Below are positions 59,464 through 64,000 of a stretch of DNA of 64,000 bases, in pieces. Location of the stretch: positions 1,612,001 to 1,676,000 of the forward strand of contig BCGN01000001.1 of the NCBI GenBank assembly GCA_001599295.1, in the 5' to 3' direction. The stretch is from Sporopachydermia quercuum (taxonomy: Eukaryota > Ascomycota > Sporopachydermiomycetes > Sporopachydermiales > Sporopachydermiaceae). The first letter of the stretch is position 1, and the number at the start of each line of letters is the position of its first letter. Under the pieces are notes generated by a model. The model was not told the origin of the DNA, did no database searches, and was given only the letters and a program-made list of their open reading frames with translations. Both the position numbers and the translations under genes were made by a program.

Positions 59464-60128
59464 GTGATTTTTGGAGGAGTACATGTTACTGTTGAAACAA
59501 GAGATGCATAGACTATATAAGTTGTCCTGTAAATAAATATTTTATAAAAGATGCTATTATTCTGTATATATATATAGCTTGTAGTATTGATAATCACATC
59601 AAATGAATGTCCACCGTTGGTTAGCATCAGATAGATGCCAATATTAATAGTCTCACGAACACCGCTTTAGTTACTTCTCAATCCCGGAAGTAATATCAGT
59701 ACTCTGTTTCTCCAATACCGGAAATAATTTTAAATCATCATCTCAATCTTTTCCATTTTTCAATTTCATATGTTTGAAATTGACCATTTGCATTTTGAGT
59801 CAGTAGCTTCCAATTATTTTCCAGTGGAGAGACGGTCAGAAGAGCACTTATTACTATTAATAATTAGTCAATTGGGGTACAATCGGTAGTATTAATATTA
59901 AGACAAAGATTAATTTGAGCTCATAAAAGTCGAAAATGATGAATGTTGACAGTATGATACATGATTTGTTGAATAGTGTTGCGTTACAGTTGATGTAAAT
60001 GACATCAGAATCTGTAGCTGTTGGATGCTATAGATCACTAAGCTTATGGAGTACATCTGATGGTTGTTTTCGAAGATAACAGAAATAGTAAAAAAAGAAA
60101 CCTGAGGAAAGGTCAATTAATTTCTACA
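59464..60128. other. Intergenic region upstream of YEN1
   Basis: 665 bases, AT-rich. The YEN1 frame is open upstream to an ATG at 60060, but the conserved start is at 60129. No other coding, RNA or repeat feature seen. Confidence 0.5.
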
Positions 60129-63068
60129 ATGGGTGTAAATGGCTTATGGAATGTTCTATCATCAACACACCATGAAAGACTTCCCTTCCCTGTTTTCTGT
60201 TCTCATTTTCACAAACATCATGGAAGAGCTCCAAGAATTGCTATCGATGCCTACCAGTGGATTTTTGAAGGCCGTTTGGGCGGAGGAAATCAAAGTTATC
60301 ACGGAAACGGTTCTGGGCATAGAAAACAACCATTTTTGGGTCACGCCGGAAGGCCATGTGTTCAAATGATTTTCTTAAGAGTTAAATACTTGTTATCATT
60401 GAATGTTATGTTGTTGTTTGTATTTGATGGACCAATGAAATATTCAAGCAAAAGAAGNTGTCAAGGTTTTAGTAATGACAAAATCAGGAATGCTAATAAT
60501 GTGTTAACGATGAAAGCCAGTCAAGGCTCAAGCGATAGTGAGTCAGATTTGATTGATGGGCTTGGACAAGGATTTATGGACGATGTGGTTTCAGTGAAGG
60601 AGATGTTGCGGTGTTGGGCAATTGAGTTCGTTGAAGCCGCGGGTGAAGCGGAAGCGGAATGTGCTCGGCTTAACTCGGAAGGGATTGTTGACTGGATAAT
60701 CACAAATGATGCAGATGCTTTAGTGTTTGGAGGATCAAATGTACTAAGAAATTATAGTATGTATGAACAGGATGTTCCGTTCACTACTAGACTCTCGACC
60801 AAAAATCGGAATAAACAACAGGATAATAAAGCTGGAAGTATTTCCAATTTTTTTGAATCGTTGTCAGGTTCGGAAACTACCAGTGATGCTGGATGCGATA
60901 CAACTAGTAGAGCTTCTGTTTCCACGTTTACTTCTACTTCCACTGCATTAGCACCCACAAAGGAAATTTACGTCTCACCAGTTTCTCTAGAGCGGATACG
61001 TATGAAGCTTAACATGAATATTCAACGTGAACATTTGATTTTATTTGCTTTACTAAGCGGAGGTGATTATCATCCGGGTGTCAAAGGGTTAGGAGCCGTT
61101 CGGGCGTTTAATATTGCAACAGTAGGTCTTCGGATGAACGATAAGTCTCAGTACAGAACCACAGAGTCCGTATCGGAACAACGACCAGCCACAGCAATTC
61201 AATTTGATCCGACAGTTGAACTTAAACGAATATATGGATCCACCACAAACAAAAAGGAAGTTAGGATAGTGCAATTAGAAAAATTCAAAGCTGAATTACA
61301 AAAATCGCTTAGGGAGATGCCGGATGCTTATTTTAGTACTAATAAAGAAAAAGACGTTAGGAAACAGAAATCTCGGAGGAAACCAGATGATGTCACTGAA
61401 AGAACCAAGTATCATATTGACATTATCAATCACTTCCCTTCCGATGAAATTATCAAACTATATTTCTATCCGGCTTTGTTAGACCATGTATTTCAATTCG
61501 ATAACTTGTCAACAGCCAATTATCTTGATATCAGACAACAAATCTCTTTGGATGACTTGTTGACACATCATATCAACATGAACCAGTTCGAACAGCTCAT
61601 TAAGAAAGCTCGGTTCAGCAGGCTTTCCGAGTTCGATAAACCATTCCCATTCAAACGATATCTAATAAACAACCTAGCCAAAGCATTCATTCCGAGATAT
61701 ATAGCAGATTTGACTGCTGTTCATCCATTTGCTATTTCAGAGGTCAAGGATCAAAGTTTCGGAGAAAGACGGAGTGATCCAAATCTTGATAACGATTTAA
61801 ATGCGTCGGTATTTCCCAGTTTGGAGACTGATCCGTTCAAATGGACACTTCAGATGGTCAAAATCGAGTTTAATGCAACAGAACTACTCAAAACAGTATA
61901 TTCTCCAAAAGAGTGGGACCTTATTTTGGCCAACAACAATGAGATAAAAAATGACTTTGTATGGATTTCTCAGGACATTGTTTCGGTAATCAACAAACGA
62001 CTCATTAACGAATTTGAGGAGAAAGTCAAAACTGTTAAGCAATCATCACCGCTCTCCCAACGGAATGCATCAAAAGCTACCCGGAAATTAAATAGACCTT
62101 CTGCTGGTCAGCTAGTGTTTGTGTTGGATCCGACGGGGAAAACACGGCTTGAGGCTGCCCACCCTACAACGATTAACAAACATGGACCTAATTACCATGT
62201 AAAGCTTATTGAGAAAAATAGTAGGATAAAAATTGTGGAAAACGATGAAAGTCCTAGCAAAAGAAGGATCAGTTTCCTAAAAACACGGAAAAAATCTCAA
62301 AGTAAAAGAAAACCCAAAAAGGAGAAACCTAGTAGTAGTAAAACGATTGATGACTTCTTTGCCCGAGAGACAAAGCTTGACAAAACGGAAATCAAAGAAG
62401 AAATTATTAGCGAAGATTCCGCGCCCGAAAATATAACTAGCTTTGTTGACGGAAAGATGACAATAACCACAGGTGGAGAGATACAATTCACTAGTCCTAG
62501 TAAACATCCACCAAGTCATTCCAAAGTGCTAGATGCTACACCAAGAAAGAAAAAAGAAAATAAAGAAATAGGGGGAGCTAAGGGAAATGATAGAACCCCT
62601 AGAATTAATGTTGAGAATAGTAAACTTGGGACAAGTGAGTTATTATTTTTACTGGGTTCTTCGGATTCGGAGTCTGATTTTAATTCGGATCATTCGGAGT
62701 TATTGAAATCTCCATTAAGAAGGCGGATGATTTCTGACGATGGAAGAAAGAGAATGCTTGCTCTGGAGAATGTGAAGTTTTCTGATGAAGGAGACGAGGA
62801 ATCCGAAGACCGTGATTTTTTGAAATATGATGCCAACTCTCGATTTAATTTACTTGCCGATGTACGGAAGAACCTATTCAAAGCTGCGGAAAAACCTGAC
62901 ACATCGGGAAAGGGAATGGGAAAGAGAGAACAAATACTGCAGTCAGAGAAGAAAATGGTTTGTTCAAGTAAGGATCAGTTTGTTGTACCATCCGATTNGG
63001 GCTCAGAAGAATTCTCAGATGTTGATTTTTCATTCAAATCAAACCATTCCGTCTTTTCTATTGACTAG
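60129..63068 (+). CDS. YEN1: Yen1/GEN1 Holliday junction resolvase
   Basis: Rad2/XPG-family structure-specific nuclease that cuts Holliday junctions late in the cell cycle. 979 residues (S. cerevisiae 759). I choose the ATG at 60129 because MGVNGLWNVL is the mature N-terminus shared by the family, and the glycine after Met is functionally important; the upstream ATG at 60060 adds 23 non-conserved residues. XPG-N: RAPRIAIDAYQWIFE with D40, then VFDGPMK. XPG-I: GEAEAEC with E173, E175, E177 and NDADALVFGG with D194, D196. Helix-hairpin-helix region: SGGDYHPGVKGLG near 313. The domain is interrupted by Ser/Thr-rich inserts. The C-terminal half is disordered and basic, with SP/TP sites and Lys/Arg clusters such as KKSQSKRKPKKEK, compatible with CDK-controlled nuclear import as known for Yen1. 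Ambiguous bases at 60459 and 62998. Confidence 0.93.
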   Translation: MGVNGLWNVLSSTHHERLPFPVFCSHFHKHHGRAPRIAIDAYQWIFEGRLGGGNQSYHGNGSGHRKQPFLGHAGRPCVQMIFLRVKYLLSLNVMLLFVFDGPMKYSSKRXCQGFSNDKIRNANNVLTMKASQGSSDSESDLIDGLGQGFMDDVVSVKEMLRCWAIEFVEAAGEAEAECARLNSEGIVDWIITNDADALVFGGSNVLRNYSMYEQDVPFTTRLSTKNRNKQQDNKAGSISNFFESLSGSETTSDAGCDTTSRASVSTFTSTSTALAPTKEIYVSPVSLERIRMKLNMNIQREHLILFALLSGGDYHPGVKGLGAVRAFNIATVGLRMNDKSQYRTTESVSEQRPATAIQFDPTVELKRIYGSTTNKKEVRIVQLEKFKAELQKSLREMPDAYFSTNKEKDVRKQKSRRKPDDVTERTKYHIDIINHFPSDEIIKLYFYPALLDHVFQFDNLSTANYLDIRQQISLDDLLTHHINMNQFEQLIKKARFSRLSEFDKPFPFKRYLINNLAKAFIPRYIADLTAVHPFAISEVKDQSFGERRSDPNLDNDLNASVFPSLETDPFKWTLQMVKIEFNATELLKTVYSPKEWDLILANNNEIKNDFVWISQDIVSVINKRLINEFEEKVKTVKQSSPLSQRNASKATRKLNRPSAGQLVFVLDPTGKTRLEAAHPTTINKHGPNYHVKLIEKNSRIKIVENDESPSKRRISFLKTRKKSQSKRKPKKEKPSSSKTIDDFFARETKLDKTEIKEEIISEDSAPENITSFVDGKMTITTGGEIQFTSPSKHPPSHSKVLDATPRKKKENKEIGGAKGNDRTPRINVENSKLGTSELLFLLGSSDSESDFNSDHSELLKSPLRRRMISDDGRKRMLALENVKFSDEGDEESEDRDFLKYDANSRFNLLADVRKNLFKAAEKPDTSGKGMGKREQILQSEKKMVCSSKDQFVVPSDXGSEEFSDVDFSFKSNHSVFSID

Positions 63069-64000
63069 CATTAGGAAGCAGACCCTCTGACTTTGATCAA
63101 AGACAGCAAACTTAGTTAATGCTCTTATCGCTTATTCTTTACATATTTTACTTTAAAGCGATTGAAATATCCACAGATTGTGATAATGAATCATTGAGCA
63201 GCTATCATGATTAAAGTAGTACCCAAAGATTACGATGAGCATAATGTGATTATGTAATGTCAAATACTATTTCAACAGATACTGCTCATCGTCATATTTC
63301 ACATACTAACTTAGCTTTTCTTCCATCAACTTCTCTCAAGTCTATTCTTAGAAAAAATAGAGAAGCATTGGTTCTAGCATGGTTTTTCCGGTGCGGATCA
63401 ACTTATTGTGTATCTATGACCAGCTTATAAAACAAGTATCCATTATTGCGCTAGGGAATATTTAACACTATTCTGGAACATTTGGAGATTCCGAGATAAT
63501 CCTAATAATACCACGGGCCTAAAGCACCTGATTTCCTATACTGCCTTGATGTCTCTTTGATCTATCCGAAATCCGGGGTAGGTACTATTCCGGTTTTTTT
63601 TCGTGAAGCCAGCATAACCCTATTAGGATATGGATTGAAATCAGGTAGATATCGCGCATGTGATAGGAAGCCTTTGAATCTCATCTTGTTTCTTGTCATA
63701 TCTGGAAAGCGAAGTCAGATGATGTGACAAGGCCAAACGATCATATGACAAAGATGATATAAATGGATAAAATGTAAGGAACGGTAGAGGGAGAAGAGAA
63801 TATATGAGGTGGTTACTTCTTTAATACATTGTTGAAAGAAGATCGAATTGTTTCATAACTCAATTAAGAGATATCAGTTAATTACTCTATAGAAAATCTT
63901 ATACGCAGGGAAATCACCCTCTCCATTATACCTAGATAAATTGAAGATTTCCTCGCATCTTCTGGCGAGCCAAGTTGGAGATTAGTCAACCCAATCTCCT
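63069..64000. other. Region after YEN1 to window edge, no gene seen
   Basis: About 930 bases; no long frame on either strand. A TACTAAC at 63304-63310 has an acceptor-like AG too close behind it. A gene may begin beyond the edge. No tRNA seen. Confidence 0.45.

Overview
The window is nuclear DNA of a budding yeast (Saccharomycotina). It is AT-rich, with 20 protein genes recognised or supported. Nearly all are single long open frames, and a few have short introns close to their 5' ends with TACTAAC-type branch sites. CTG reads as leucine at an invariant position of Rat1 (codon at 40720-40722), so this does not look like a CUG-Ser yeast. Six of the 20 genes carry introns (seven introns in all), more than expected for Saccharomyces. 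An NDUFAF7/MidA-type methyltransferase and a diacylglycerol-kinase-like protein are also present. I would place the organism among non-Saccharomyces budding yeasts but cannot name a genus.

Layout, left to right: CDC34 (+), an EGO3/LAMTOR2-like roadblock gene (-), DBF4 (+), TSR4 (+), IFM1 (-), a short gene with an Aip5-type glutaredoxin-like domain (-), SLN1 (+), RPL40/ubiquitin (-), LAP2 (-), an MLP1/TPR homologue (+), MCM10 (+), a diacylglycerol-kinase-like gene (-), RAT1 (-), a MidA/NDUFAF7-like mitochondrial gene (+), PCC1 (+), an ESL1/ESL2-like PIN-domain gene (+), an unrecognised gene (+), MIS1 (+), HEM14 (+) and YEN1 (+). I see no transposons, viral relics, CRISPR arrays, rRNA or tRNA genes.

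The genes are ordinary chromosomal housekeeping genes: ubiquitin and cell-cycle control (CDC34, DBF4, MCM10, ubiquitin-L40), ribosome biogenesis and RNA turnover (TSR4, RAT1, ESL), mitochondrial functions (IFM1, MIS1, HEM14, MidA-like), osmosensing (SLN1), the nuclear pore basket (MLP), tRNA modification (PCC1) and recombination (YEN1). They are not an operon-like pathway. What ties them together is conserved neighbourhood. SLN1-RPL40-MLP-MCM10-PCC1-ESL matches, in order and orientation, two duplicated S. cerevisiae segments merged (chromosome IX around SLN1-ESL1 and chromosome XI around RPL40B-ESL2), that is, the arrangement before the whole-genome duplication. CDC34-DBF4 and the convergent pair TSR4/IFM1 are also neighbours in S. 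cerevisiae.

I found no previously undescribed system. The observations most worth a second look are the uniformly tight branch-point-to-acceptor spacing of all seven introns, the merged ancestral gene order, the degenerate glycine motif of the kinase-like protein, the upstream ORF that ends one base before the MCM10 start, an orphan 345-residue gene, and a possible missed small spliced gene near 44.6-44.9 kb. The window also holds about thirty isolated N bases that look like polymorphic positions.
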